In this document: in pieces, positions 1-5,913 of the stretch
Layout of the letters: each line of letters begins with the position of its first letter
Numbering within the stretch: position 1 is the first letter of the stretch
Assembly (NCBI GenBank): GCA_023475715.1
Contig: JAMCVO010000165.1
Coordinates: 1 to 5,913, forward strand
DNA: 5,913 nucleotides
DNA from: Actinomycetota bacterium
Lineage (GTDB): Bacteria; Actinomycetota; Humimicrobiia; Humimicrobiales; Humimicrobiaceae
Direction: 5' to 3'
Position numbers and translations under genes: made by a program
The notes under the pieces: generated by a model
Seen by the model: only the letters and a program-made list of their open reading frames with translations
Databases searched by the model: none
Told to the model about the DNA's origin: nothing

Positions 1-1
1 A

Positions 2-865
2 ATGGAAATAATAAAAAAATCAAAGCTAATGACTTCTATTTCTGATTTGTTAAAATCAAAGGGAGAAAAAATTGGGCTCGTTCCGACAATGGGTTATTTA
101 CACAAAGGCCATATAAGTATTATCGAAAAGGCAAAAGCAGAATGTTCAAAGGTTTTCATAAGCATATTTGTAAATCCTATGCAGTTTGGACCTAAGGAAG
201 ATTTCCAAAGATACCCTAGAAATTTTAAAAGAGATTGCAGCTTTTCTGAAAAAGCAGGAGCAGACTACATATTTTTTCCATCAACGGATGAAATGTATAA
301 AAAGGATTTTAAAACTTTTGTTGAAGTTCAGGATCTTGGTGATATGATGTGCGGGAGAGCCAGACCCGGACATTTCAGGGGAGTATGCACAGTTGTTTTA
401 AAGCTTTTTAATATAATCAGGCCGGATGTTGCATATTTTGGGCAAAAGGATTATCAGCAGCTGGTCATAATAAGAAAAATGACAGAAGATTTAAATATCC
501 CCGTAGATATAGCTGAATGCCCGACAGTAAGAGAAGAAGACGGACTTGCGATCAGCTCACGAAACAAATATCTGTCATCCGATGAGAGGAAAAATGCAAT
601 TATTTTATTTCAGAGCCTAAAACTTGCAGAAGAGCTTATTATAAAGGGACAGAAAAACCTGGAAATTGTAAGAAAAGCAGCCCTTGAAAAATTGGAAAAC
701 AATCCACTTGTTTCCAAAGTTGATTATTTTGATTTTAGGGACAAGGATACGCTTTGCGAGATTGAACGAATTGATAAAAAGAAGGCAAAAATTTTAATTG
801 CTTCGGCGATCTGGATAGGCAGAACAAGACTAATAGATAATATTCTTTTAGAAAGTAATTTTTAA
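2..865 (+). CDS. panC: Pantothenate synthetase (pantoate--beta-alanine ligase)
   Basis: This cytoplasmic enzyme joins (R)-pantoate and beta-alanine using ATP, through a pantoyl-adenylate, to give pantothenate, AMP and PPi; it is the last step of vitamin B5 synthesis. The 287 residues match the usual family length (about 280), so the protein looks complete. Visible signatures are the HIGH-like nucleotide-binding motif [10 protein letters not shown] (28-37), [12 protein letters not shown] (56-67), RPGHFRGV (121-128), FGQKDYQQ (146-153) with the Lys-Asp pair, and the second ATP-binding motif [15 protein letters not shown] (178-192), which contains the SSR triplet. The C-terminal part ends in a typical [12 protein letters not shown]. 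The start ATG lies one base into the window, so its ribosome binding site and any upstream partner such as panB are not visible. panD follows after 44 bases, probably in the same transcript. Identification is secure from motifs. Confidence 0.97.
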   Translation: MEIIKKSKLMTSISDLLKSKGEKIGLVPTMGYLHKGHISIIEKAKAECSKVFISIFVNPMQFGPKEDFQRYPRNFKRDCSFSEKAGADYIFFPSTDEMYKKDFKTFVEVQDLGDMMCGRARPGHFRGVCTVVLKLFNIIRPDVAYFGQKDYQQLVIIRKMTEDLNIPVDIAECPTVREEDGLAISSRNKYLSSDERKNAIILFQSLKLAEELIIKGQKNLEIVRKAALEKLENNPLVSKVDYFDFRDKDTLCEIERIDKKKAKILIASAIWIGRTRLIDNILLESNF

Positions 866-897
866 AATACAATTATAAAATGAAAAAATATAAAAAA

Positions 898-904
898 GGG
901 AGGG
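898..904 (+). promoter_or_regulatory. Ribosome binding site of panD
   Basis: GGGAGGG lies five bases before the ATG at 910. It decides the start: an in-frame ATG at 880 has only A/T-rich sequence upstream, and using it would add ten residues not found in the PanD family. Confidence 0.8.
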
Positions 905-909
905 CAACA

Positions 910-1293
910 ATGATAATAAATGTATTAAAAAGCAAAATTCACAGAGCAACAGTAACAGATGCCCAAATCCATTATACGGGCAGCATAACAATTGATAAAA
1001 CACTAATGGAGCATGCTAATATTTTTCCGTTCGAGAAAGTTTTGGTTGTCAGCCTGGATAATGGTGAAAGACTTGAAACTTATGTGATTGAAGGTAAAAA
1101 GGGGAGCGGAGAAGTATGTATAAATGGAGCTGCAGCAAGAAAAATTTTAAAAGGGGATAAGATAATCATCATGTCTTTTGCTAGCATTAATGAGTCTGAA
1201 GCAAAGAATTTCAAACCTATTATTGTACATGTGAATGAAAATAATAAGATATCAGGGGAAGAGAGAAAAGCTGAAAGAAACGACGAATGCTGA
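910..1293 (+). CDS. panD: Aspartate 1-decarboxylase (pyruvoyl enzyme)
   Basis: PanD decarboxylates L-aspartate to beta-alanine, the substrate of the upstream PanC. It is made as a pro-enzyme that cleaves itself between Gly24 and Ser25; Ser25 becomes the pyruvoyl cofactor of the alpha chain. Numbered from the ATG at 910, the 127-residue protein has [19 protein letters not shown] at 7-25, with the cleavage pair exactly at 24/25. Arg54, Thr57 and Tyr58 (RLETY), known for substrate binding and processing, are present, as is the NGAAA motif at 72-76. Length fits the family (about 120-130). The last 20 or so residues are charged and unlike the rest, as is common for PanD tails. An in-frame ATG at 880 is possible but lacks a ribosome binding site. 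The TGA stop overlaps the next gene. No PanZ-like maturation factor is visible, as is usual outside enterobacteria. Confidence 0.96.
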   Translation: MIINVLKSKIHRATVTDAQIHYTGSITIDKTLMEHANIFPFEKVLVVSLDNGERLETYVIEGKKGSGEVCINGAAARKILKGDKIIIMSFASINESEAKNFKPIIVHVNENNKISGEERKAERNDEC

Positions 1294-2081
1294 TGAAGTC
1301 CCGAAAGTTATTGAATATAACAATTTTTATTATTTTTTTTATTGCTGTTCCTTCAATTTTTTCTTTGTCATGTAAGAAAGAAGATTTAATTACAGGTGAC
1401 CAGGCAGGAGTTGCTGTACAAAATTTTTTGGAGAAGGATGATCAGATTTATTTTTTTGATTATACAAAAATAATAATAGATACCACACAATCAATAGACC
1501 TGATAATAAAAAACAGCAACATATATGTTGATATTTATGGAGACCTTTTAATTCTTGGAGAAATTGTAAATTCTTCAACAGTAAATAAGACAGATTTAGA
1601 GATCACATTTAATTTTTATGACAGACTCGATAATCTTATTGACTCAAGAACACTGGAAGCATTTGCAAGCTATCTTAAAACTGGCGGAGTCATACCTTTT
1701 ATTTATAACTATGAAGAAAAAAGTAAATATATTGATATAGATAAAATAAAAATTGGTATTAATTATAAAAATTATAACAAGGACCTTATTGGAAATCCTA
1801 TAGTAACCAGTGAGAATTTTTATTACAGCAAGGATATCTTAAAAATAGAAGGCAGTATTATTAATTTAGGTCAAAGCGGCATAGAGGACCTGAAATTACT
1901 TTCAACTTTTTATAATAATAAAAATCAAGTAGTATTTATAAGAAAATGCAGTTACTTGAAAAACAGCCTTTTACCATTAGAAGCAGAAAATTTCAGTTTG
2001 GATGTTTTAATGGATGAATATATCCAGCCTTTTACTCATTACAGGACCGAGGCTTTCTTTAAGGATTCCCTTAGAACCTGA
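1287..2081 (+). CDS. Predicted lipoprotein with two FxLYD-like repeats
   Basis: The function is unknown. The N-terminus is a signal peptide: KSRK, then a hydrophobic stretch (about residues 9-27) ending in the lipobox-like FSLSC, with Cys29 followed by KKED. This suggests a lipid-anchored extracytoplasmic protein. After a linker, two segments resemble each other: about 78-142 ([26 protein letters not shown]) and about 178-242 ([26 protein letters not shown]). This pattern of beta-strand, Asn, a Phe-Tyr-Asp/Asn turn and Tyr-Leu-Lys resembles the FxLYD immunoglobulin-like fold of surface lipoproteins, which is an inference by eye. The start may be ATG 1287 or, two codons on, ATG 1293, which shares the A of the panD stop (TGATG). 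No good ribosome binding site is seen at either, so translation is probably coupled to panD. Why it sits with panCD is unclear. Confidence 0.8.
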   Translation: MLMKSRKLLNITIFIIFFIAVPSIFSLSCKKEDLITGDQAGVAVQNFLEKDDQIYFFDYTKIIIDTTQSIDLIIKNSNIYVDIYGDLLILGEIVNSSTVNKTDLEITFNFYDRLDNLIDSRTLEAFASYLKTGGVIPFIYNYEEKSKYIDIDKIKIGINYKNYNKDLIGNPIVTSENFYYSKDILKIEGSIINLGQSGIEDLKLLSTFYNNKNQVVFIRKCSYLKNSLLPLEAENFSLDVLMDEYIQPFTHYRTEAFFKDSLRT

Positions 2082-2086
2082 ATCAT

Positions 2087-2106
2087 TAAGCATATTAGAA
2101 TGCTTA
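2087..2106 (+). terminator. Weak hairpin, possible terminator after the panCD-lipoprotein genes
   Basis: Seven-base perfect stem TAAGCAT / ATGCTTA with a six-base loop lies six bases after the lipoprotein stop, followed by an A/T-rich TTTATATTATAATTT run. The stem holds only two G-C pairs and the U-tract is interrupted, so termination would be weak. Its position between two likely transcription units is the main support. Confidence 0.35.
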
Positions 2107-2119
2107 TTTATATTATAAT

Positions 2120-2148
2120 TTGTAATTGTTTTAGAAAGATTTTACAAT
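2120..2148 (+). promoter_or_regulatory. Candidate sigma-70-type promoter of the solute-binding protein gene
   Basis: TTGTAA (2120-2125; 4 of 6 consensus bases), a 17-base spacer, and TACAAT (2143-2148; 5 of 6) would start transcription near 2155, about 25 bases before the ATG at 2181. The same stretch holds an inverted repeat, TAATTGT (2123-2129) and ACAATTA (2144-2150), overlapping both boxes, which could be an operator. In DNA this A/T-rich such matches also occur by chance. Confidence 0.4.
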
Positions 2149-2180
2149 TAAACACTCTAAGAATTTAAAAAAATAAAGAA

Positions 2181-3542
2181 ATGAAAAAAAGAAAATTGAC
2201 TTTAAAAGACCTAAAAATATTTATCATAATCCTGGCAGTTATCATTTTAACCGCAGCACTATTTTCATGCAAAGCTTTTGACCAAAAAACAAGTGAAGAA
2301 AAAACCGAAAACACAGCCGAAACGACTGCTGCACAAGGCCAGCAGCAGCAACAAAGTGAATTAAGTTCAACAGAAATAAATATATGGGACAGTGTTAATC
2401 CTAAAGAAAGAATTGCCCTAATGGATAGCATTGAAGAATTTATGAGTTTAAATTCAACAATTAAAATTAATTCGAGACATTTTAGGAGTGATGAAGAGCT
2501 GCTGGACCAATTTGAAGCTGCGAGCCTTGCAGGCTCTGGTCCGGAGATATTATTGTCAAGATTGGAGGCAGCCCAGAAGCTTGCAGCTTCCAGTGTAATA
2601 AAACCAATTGAAAACGAAATAGACTATACAACCATTATTGCAGGATTGAATGAAATTTCTTCATTTAACGGTAAAAAATATGTTATACCGTTTAGAGCAA
2701 TGGATTTTTTAATGCTTTTCTATAACAAGGATCTTGTCAGCAAGGTTCCCGACGATTTTGCTTCTTTAATACAATACTGTAAAGAAGTAAATAAACCCAA
2801 AGAGAATATTTACGGATTTTTATTGAATTCCAAGGAACCAGATTGGATCATTCCTTTTATTGGGGGTTACGAGGATTGGATTATTGATTATGATACAAAT
2901 TCAATAACCTTAAATTCTGAAGCCACTGTTAAAACCCTGGAGTTTTTAGTTAAAATTTTTAATGAGGATAAAATACAGCCTTTCAATATTGAATATGAAG
3001 AGATTAACAATTCATTTAAGAACGGCAATACCCACATGATTATAAACGGGAGCTGGGCAATAGATGAATATAGAGAAGCAAAGCTAAACTTTGGTGTAGC
3101 AAAAATACCTGTGGTATGGGAGGGATTCAAAAGCCCGACTCCAATGATTGACGGGATAGGATTTATGCTAAATATAAATTATTATGGAGACAAGCTTGAA
3201 GCTGCACAAAAATTAATAGCATATTTGATGTCCGAGGATGTTCAGGCAAGTTGGAATCTTTCAACACAAACATTTTCTGTTTTAAAAAATGCGGCTGATT
3301 CATCACAAGCAAAAGATAATCCTATATTACAAGCCGCAATGGAGCAGGAAAGTATATGTAGGGGAAAACCAAATGAAGAAATAATTAGAGTAATAAGAGA
3401 TGCAATACGTATCAATTTTGAAAATGTGATAATGGGAAATATTACGCCGCAGGATGCGGTTTTAAAAATGCAGGAGGATGCAATAAAATTAAAATCAGGC
3501 AATCTTAAGGTCGAGGAAATAAAACAAAACTCATCAACTTAA
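2181..3542 (+). CDS. ABC-type extracellular solute-binding lipoprotein, family 1 (MalE-like)
   Basis: This is a substrate-capturing lipoprotein for an ABC importer, by family most often for sugars or oligosaccharides; the ligand cannot be read from sequence. A basic start (MKKRK), a hydrophobic segment (about 12-29) and lipobox LFSC with Cys30 give the lipid anchor. A disordered linker rich in Glu, Thr and Gln (about 34-63, with five consecutive Gln) leads to the binding domain. Family features are the early strand TEINIWD (64-70), AGSGPEILLSR (117-127), NGKKYVIPFRAMDFLMLFYNKDLV (starting at 163), FKNGNTHMIINGSWAI (279-294), and the late helix around AQKLIAYLMSEDVQASW (342-358). The C-terminal helices (398-437) show the usual MGNITPQDAVLKMQED pattern. 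At 453 residues the length is normal. No permease or ATPase gene lies next to it. The start ATG lacks a clear Shine-Dalgarno sequence, but the signal peptide fixes it well. Confidence 0.92.
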   Translation: MKKRKLTLKDLKIFIIILAVIILTAALFSCKAFDQKTSEEKTENTAETTAAQGQQQQQSELSSTEINIWDSVNPKERIALMDSIEEFMSLNSTIKINSRHFRSDEELLDQFEAASLAGSGPEILLSRLEAAQKLAASSVIKPIENEIDYTTIIAGLNEISSFNGKKYVIPFRAMDFLMLFYNKDLVSKVPDDFASLIQYCKEVNKPKENIYGFLLNSKEPDWIIPFIGGYEDWIIDYDTNSITLNSEATVKTLEFLVKIFNEDKIQPFNIEYEEINNSFKNGNTHMIINGSWAIDEYREAKLNFGVAKIPVVWEGFKSPTPMIDGIGFMLNINYYGDKLEAAQKLIAYLMSEDVQASWNLSTQTFSVLKNAADSSQAKDNPILQAAMEQESICRGKPNEEIIRVIRDAIRINFENVIMGNITPQDAVLKMQEDAIKLKSGNLKVEEIKQNSST

Positions 3543-3558
3543 TACAGGGACCCGTATT
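3541..3558 (+). other. Small imperfect hairpin at the end of the solute-binding protein gene
   Basis: AATAC and GTATT pair around an inner GG/CC, with one bulged A, beginning in the stop codon. No T-run follows on the + strand, so it is not a good intrinsic terminator. It might mark the 3' end of the message or mean nothing. The rest of the gap before the next gene (3559-3650) shows no convincing promoter; TATAGT at 3621-3626 lacks a matching -35 box. Confidence 0.25.
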
Positions 3559-3650
3559 CTTAGAAAAACCGGCAAATAATACTGTGTTGTTTTAACTGGT
3601 AAACGATGTTTTGAGATTTTTATAGTAACAGGTTTGGACTTTACAACCAA

Positions 3651-3656
3651 AGGAGG
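3651..3656 (+). promoter_or_regulatory. Ribosome binding site of the HtrA-like protease gene
   Basis: A perfect AGGAGG lies five bases before the GTG at 3662. It decides this non-ATG start and is the strongest ribosome binding site in the window. Confidence 0.85.
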
Positions 3657-3661
3657 CTGTT

Positions 3662-4819
3662 GTGAGCAGATTTTATATAGAAGATGAGAATGGTACCAGA
3701 TCATTTTTTTTAAGAGGTATTGTAATTATACTGGTGGCAATATTATTTTTTATTGTTGGTTCATTGTTCTCATTAGTTGCACTATCAGTGATTTATAAAA
3801 CTACCCCTTTGGAACTTTTAAAAGAAAATATTTCCGGTAAAACATCTTCAGAGATAGGCGAAAAGGGAAAAAGCAAATTCGGTGCATTAGATTCATTTGA
3901 TGAAGCAATCAACGCGATTGCTGAAGAAGTGCTTCCCTCGGTTGTTAATATAAGAGTCAGGATAGTACAGGAAGACACATTTGGCAACAGGCAAACAGGC
4001 GAAGGTGTAGGTTCGGGAATTGTTTACAAAGAGGATGGTTATATAATTACAAATAATCATGTCGTTGGGGGAGTTACCGATATTATTGTGACTTTGGCAG
4101 ATGGGAAAGAATTTCCCGCTGAACTCATAGGTGCTGATGCAAATACAGATATAGCAGTGATTAAAATAAATGCAAAAGGATTGAAACCCGCAGCTTTTAC
4201 ATCGATTGAAAGTGTAAAAATTGGCCAAATTGCGATAGCCCTTGGAAGCCCGTTTGGTTTACAAAAGTCTGTTACCATGGGTGTAATAAGTGCGCTTGGG
4301 AGAGACATACCGGCTATAGGTGGTACAATTCCGATGGTTGGCTTACTTCAGACAGATGCTACAATTAATCCCGGAAACAGCGGCGGGCCGCTGGTAAATT
4401 CTGCCGGACAGGTAATGGGAATAAATACCATAATTTTTTCGCCATCAGGAGCGAGTGCAGGTGTAGGTTTTGCAATACCAAGCGATATTGCAGTAAATAT
4501 TGCACGACAGATCATAAAATTCGGCAAAGCTAAAATTCCTTTTATAGGAATAGAAATGGGCCTGAACAATACAGAGATAAAGGGTGTTTATATAAGCAAA
4601 GTTACGAAAGGTTATCCGGCAGAAAAAGCAGGTCTAGCTGCAGGAGACATAATCACTGAATTTGGTGGAGTAAAAGTCGAGAACCCATATCAATTGCTTG
4701 CAAAAATTTTGAGTTATAATGTTGGCGATAAAATTGAATTAATATTTTACAGGAACGGAAGTTATACCAGCACATCAGTTCTCCTAGTTGAAAAGCCGGA
4801 AATAGTACCAAGTCAGTAG
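3662..4819 (+). CDS. Membrane-anchored HtrA/DegS-like serine protease with one PDZ domain
   Basis: This is a trypsin-fold serine endoprotease (MEROPS S1C) for envelope protein quality control or signalling. The 385-residue protein has a short cytoplasmic N-terminus, one membrane segment (about 18-45) with no clear cleavage site, a linker (46-78), a protease domain (about 79-287) and one PDZ domain (about 292-376). The catalytic triad is intact: His133 in ITNNHVV, Asp163 in NTDIAVIKI, and Ser240 in the oxyanion motif NPGNSGGPL (236-244). The PDZ domain shows PFIGIEMG (293-300), with AEKAGLAAGDIITEFGG (320-336) typical of the family. One PDZ and an N-terminal anchor resemble DegS or Gram-positive HtrA rather than soluble DegP. 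It starts at GTG behind a perfect AGGAGG. An ECF sigma factor gene follows after 44 bases, so the two are probably co-transcribed. The protease could act on the sigma factor's membrane partner or be part of its regulon; this is inference. Confidence 0.95.
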   Translation: MSRFYIEDENGTRSFFLRGIVIILVAILFFIVGSLFSLVALSVIYKTTPLELLKENISGKTSSEIGEKGKSKFGALDSFDEAINAIAEEVLPSVVNIRVRIVQEDTFGNRQTGEGVGSGIVYKEDGYIITNNHVVGGVTDIIVTLADGKEFPAELIGADANTDIAVIKINAKGLKPAAFTSIESVKIGQIAIALGSPFGLQKSVTMGVISALGRDIPAIGGTIPMVGLLQTDATINPGNSGGPLVNSAGQVMGINTIIFSPSGASAGVGFAIPSDIAVNIARQIIKFGKAKIPFIGIEMGLNNTEIKGVYISKVTKGYPAEKAGLAAGDIITEFGGVKVENPYQLLAKILSYNVGDKIELIFYRNGSYTSTSVLLVEKPEIVPSQ

Positions 4820-4853
4820 AATATTTAGTTTCTCAGGCAACTTAATTAAGAAT

Positions 4854-4859
4854 AGAGGA
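4854..4859 (+). promoter_or_regulatory. Ribosome binding site supporting the TTG start of the sigma factor
   Basis: AGAGGA lies four bases before the TTG at 4864. The spacing is a little short but usable. The next in-frame Met codons lie deep inside region 4 of the protein, so this rare start is the only reasonable one visible. Confidence 0.6.
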
Positions 4860-4863
4860 TATT

Positions 4864-5469
4864 TTGGAAGAAAACAAAAACCAGTGGAAAGTAAAAAAAA
4901 TAATTGACGACACTATCCTGGTTGAAAAGTCTAAAAAAGGTGACAAAGCTGCTTTTGAGGAGCTTGTTAAGCTCTATTCTAATTACGTATATACAAATGC
5001 TTTTTTTATTTTAAGGGATTCTCATGAGGCAGAAGATGTAAGCCAGGAAGTTTTTGTAAAGGTCTATCTTTCCATAAAAAATTTCAGAGGACTCTCAAGC
5101 TTTAAAACATGGATAAGAAAACTAACGGTAAACACTTGTATAGATAAGTTAAGAGTTAAATCCAAAACTTTTGATAAAAAATTAAGCCTGGAATCTTTTG
5201 AAGAAAATTATGAATATATTTTTACAAATTTAAATCATAACATCGAAAAAAACTTCTTTACCAGAGAAACAGTAAAAGAAGTATTAAATATTATAATGGG
5301 TATGGATGAAAGCTATAGAGTCCCTCTAATCTTGAGGGATTTACAGGATTACAGCTATAGGGAAATTGCAATTCTTATAAAAAAACCTATCGGAACGATA
5401 AAAACCAATATACACAGAGCAAGAAGGATTATTAAGGAAAAGCTCAAATACGAAAAAGGCAAAAAGTGA
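4864..5469 (+). CDS. ECF-type RNA polymerase sigma factor (sigma-70 family)
   Basis: This sigma factor would direct RNA polymerase to a small stress or envelope regulon. The 201 residues fit the ECF group, which has only regions 2 and 4. Region 2 spans about 20-98: the polymerase-binding part EAEDVSQEVFVKVY (55-68), then the -10 recognition part with FRGLSSFKTWIRKLTVNTCIDKLR (beginning at 74). A variable linker (99-138) follows. Region 4 (about 139-195) has MDESYRVPLILRDLQDYSYREIA (from 147) and the helix-turn-helix ending IGTIKTNIHRARRIIKEKL (176-194), close to the family consensus. The start is TTG with AGAGGA upstream. It follows the HtrA-like gene by 44 bases, an arrangement reminiscent of sigE-rseA-htrA in mycobacteria, though in another order. 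The last four codons and the stop lie inside the left arm of a 101-bp inverted repeat. The exact ECF subgroup and target promoters cannot be read here. Confidence 0.93.
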   Translation: MEENKNQWKVKKIIDDTILVEKSKKGDKAAFEELVKLYSNYVYTNAFFILRDSHEAEDVSQEVFVKVYLSIKNFRGLSSFKTWIRKLTVNTCIDKLRVKSKTFDKKLSLESFEENYEYIFTNLNHNIEKNFFTRETVKEVLNIIMGMDESYRVPLILRDLQDYSYREIAILIKKPIGTIKTNIHRARRIIKEKLKYEKGKK

Positions 5470-5557
5470 TTTTAAATAAAGAAATTGAAACAAAATGCTG
5501 TTTTTATAATCTATATATTAATAGTGGATATTTGGGAATCTATTTAATAAGCAAAAA
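5457..5557 (+). repeat. Left arm of a perfect 101-bp inverted repeat
   Basis: Checked base by base, this stretch is the exact reverse complement of 5813-5913. It begins in the sigma factor's last codons, contains its stop, and covers most of the gap to the next gene. After 5557 one extra A breaks the match, but pairing resumes briefly (GCAAAA), so the arms nearly extend by a few bases. Because it flows out of an intact gene, this is probably the genuine copy. It holds a TATAAT at 5505-5510 without a well-spaced -35 box. Confidence 0.95.
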
Positions 5558-5574
5558 AGCAAAAACTTAAATTT

Positions 5575-5826
5575 ATGGACAATATAAATAAATATTTAAA
5601 AATTGCAAAGAATGTAGTTATAAAACCTGACGAAAGCAATATAGAAGATAAGATTATAAACAGGCTTACATCAGTAGACGAAAATGATAAAAAAATGCTG
5701 GATGATAGTTTTTTAGATTATGTTAGAAAGAGTAATTCCCGGTTTTATTTGTTTATTGAAAAAATCAGAGATAATCCGGGAAAAGTAACAGTATTGTTCA
5801 TGTTTATTTTGCTTTTTGCTTATTAA
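5575..5826 (+). CDS. N-terminal fragment of an unrecognised, probably membrane-anchored protein (possible anti-sigma factor)
   Basis: I do not recognise a family. The 83 residues are charged and likely helical (about 1-70: IEDKIINRL, DENDKKMLDDSFLDYV, FIEKIRDNPGK), then turn hydrophobic at VTVLFMFILLF (71-81) and stop after AY. The hydrophobic run is only about 11 residues, too short for a normal membrane helix. Codons 80-83 and the stop fall in the right arm of the inverted repeat, so the true gene probably continues with a full membrane segment and more. The ATG lacks a ribosome binding site, and an in-frame TAA at 5548-5550 limits other starts. Its place right after an ECF sigma gene, with a soluble N-terminus then a membrane segment, suits an anti-sigma factor; no zinc-binding HxxxCxxC motif is present. 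That role is inference only. Confidence 0.5.
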   Translation: MDNINKYLKIAKNVVIKPDESNIEDKIINRLTSVDENDKKMLDDSFLDYVRKSNSRFYLFIEKIRDNPGKVTVLFMFILLFAY

Positions 5827-5913
5827 ATAGATTCCCAAATATCCACTATTAATATATAGATTATAAAAACAGCATTTTGTTTCAATTTCTTTATTTAAAA
5901 TCACTTTTTGCCT
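5813..5913 (-). repeat. Right arm of the 101-bp inverted repeat, running to the window edge
   Basis: This is the exact reverse complement of 5457-5557, separated from it by a 255-base loop. It ends at the last base, so the match may continue beyond the window. Read on the - strand it reproduces the end of the sigma factor coding region and its downstream spacer in inverted orientation. It supplies the final codons of the short ORF upstream. The most likely cause is fold-back at a contig end; a genuine inverted duplication is the alternative. Confidence 0.95.

Noticed and set aside
2329..2355. CAG/CAA run coding for five glutamines, considered as a microsatellite
   Set aside because: It is very short, mixed in codon use, and lies in a linker where low-complexity sequence is normal for lipoproteins.
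2165..2431. An 88-codon - strand frame over the signal peptide and linker of the solute-binding protein
   Set aside because: Its hydrophobic and Cys-rich look comes from the complement of A-rich and GCA/CAG-rich codons; it has no start signal and opposes a clear gene.
3893..4569. Long open frames on the - strand inside the HtrA-like gene (3893-4228, 4057-4308, 4348-4569)
   Set aside because: They are shadows of a protease gene with complete catalytic motifs; their translations show no recognisable domains.
4841..4850. Ten-base perfect palindrome CTTAATTAAG between the protease and sigma factor genes
   Set aside because: Short and A/T-only apart from its ends; expected by chance at this base composition, with no T-run to make a terminator and no second copy nearby.
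5466..5570. A 34-codon frame from a GTG overlapping the sigma factor stop, mirrored and extended to 63 codons on the - strand (5713-5904)
   Set aside because: No family resemblance and no ribosome binding site beyond what the sigma gene's end provides; the - strand version exists only because of the inverted repeat and runs antisense to the small ORF.
5457..5913. The inverted repeat as an insertion sequence or integron-like cassette
   Set aside because: No transposase or integrase is inside the 255-base loop, no target duplication can be seen, and the left arm starts within an intact sigma factor gene.

Overview
The window is AT-rich (about one third G+C by eye) and densely coded, with all seven genes on the + strand. 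Gene content suggests a low-GC anaerobe-type bacterium with lipoproteins and a membrane-anchored HtrA. Thr/Glu/Gln-rich linkers after the lipobox and FxLYD-like lipoproteins occur in Firmicutes and in several uncultured lineages (Atribacterota-like or low-GC Actinomycetota-like). The sequence alone does not settle the phylum.

Left part (2-2081): panC (pantothenate synthetase) and panD (aspartate 1-decarboxylase) form the end of a vitamin B5 operon. PanD makes beta-alanine and PanC condenses it with pantoate. A predicted lipoprotein with two FxLYD-like repeats is joined to panD by a stop/start overlap, so it is probably co-translated with it. A weak hairpin follows it.

Middle (2120-3542): a plausible sigma-70-type promoter precedes a lipoprotein solute-binding protein of the MalE-like family 1. 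No permease or ATPase gene is in the window, so it is an orphan here.

Right part (3651-5826): a membrane-anchored HtrA/DegS-like serine protease with one PDZ domain, an ECF sigma factor starting at TTG, and the start of a small protein ending in a short hydrophobic run. This order fits an envelope-stress module: protease, sigma factor, and a possible anti-sigma or membrane partner.

The most unusual structure is a perfect 101-bp inverted repeat (5457-5557 and 5813-5913) whose right arm runs to the last base of the window. It starts inside the sigma gene and supplies the last codons and stop of the small downstream ORF. The simplest reading is a fold-back artefact of assembly or amplification at a contig end, so the last ORF is probably an artificially truncated gene. 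A genuine inverted duplication or element cannot be excluded. I found no convincing undescribed system, CRISPR array, tRNA, rRNA or transposase gene.
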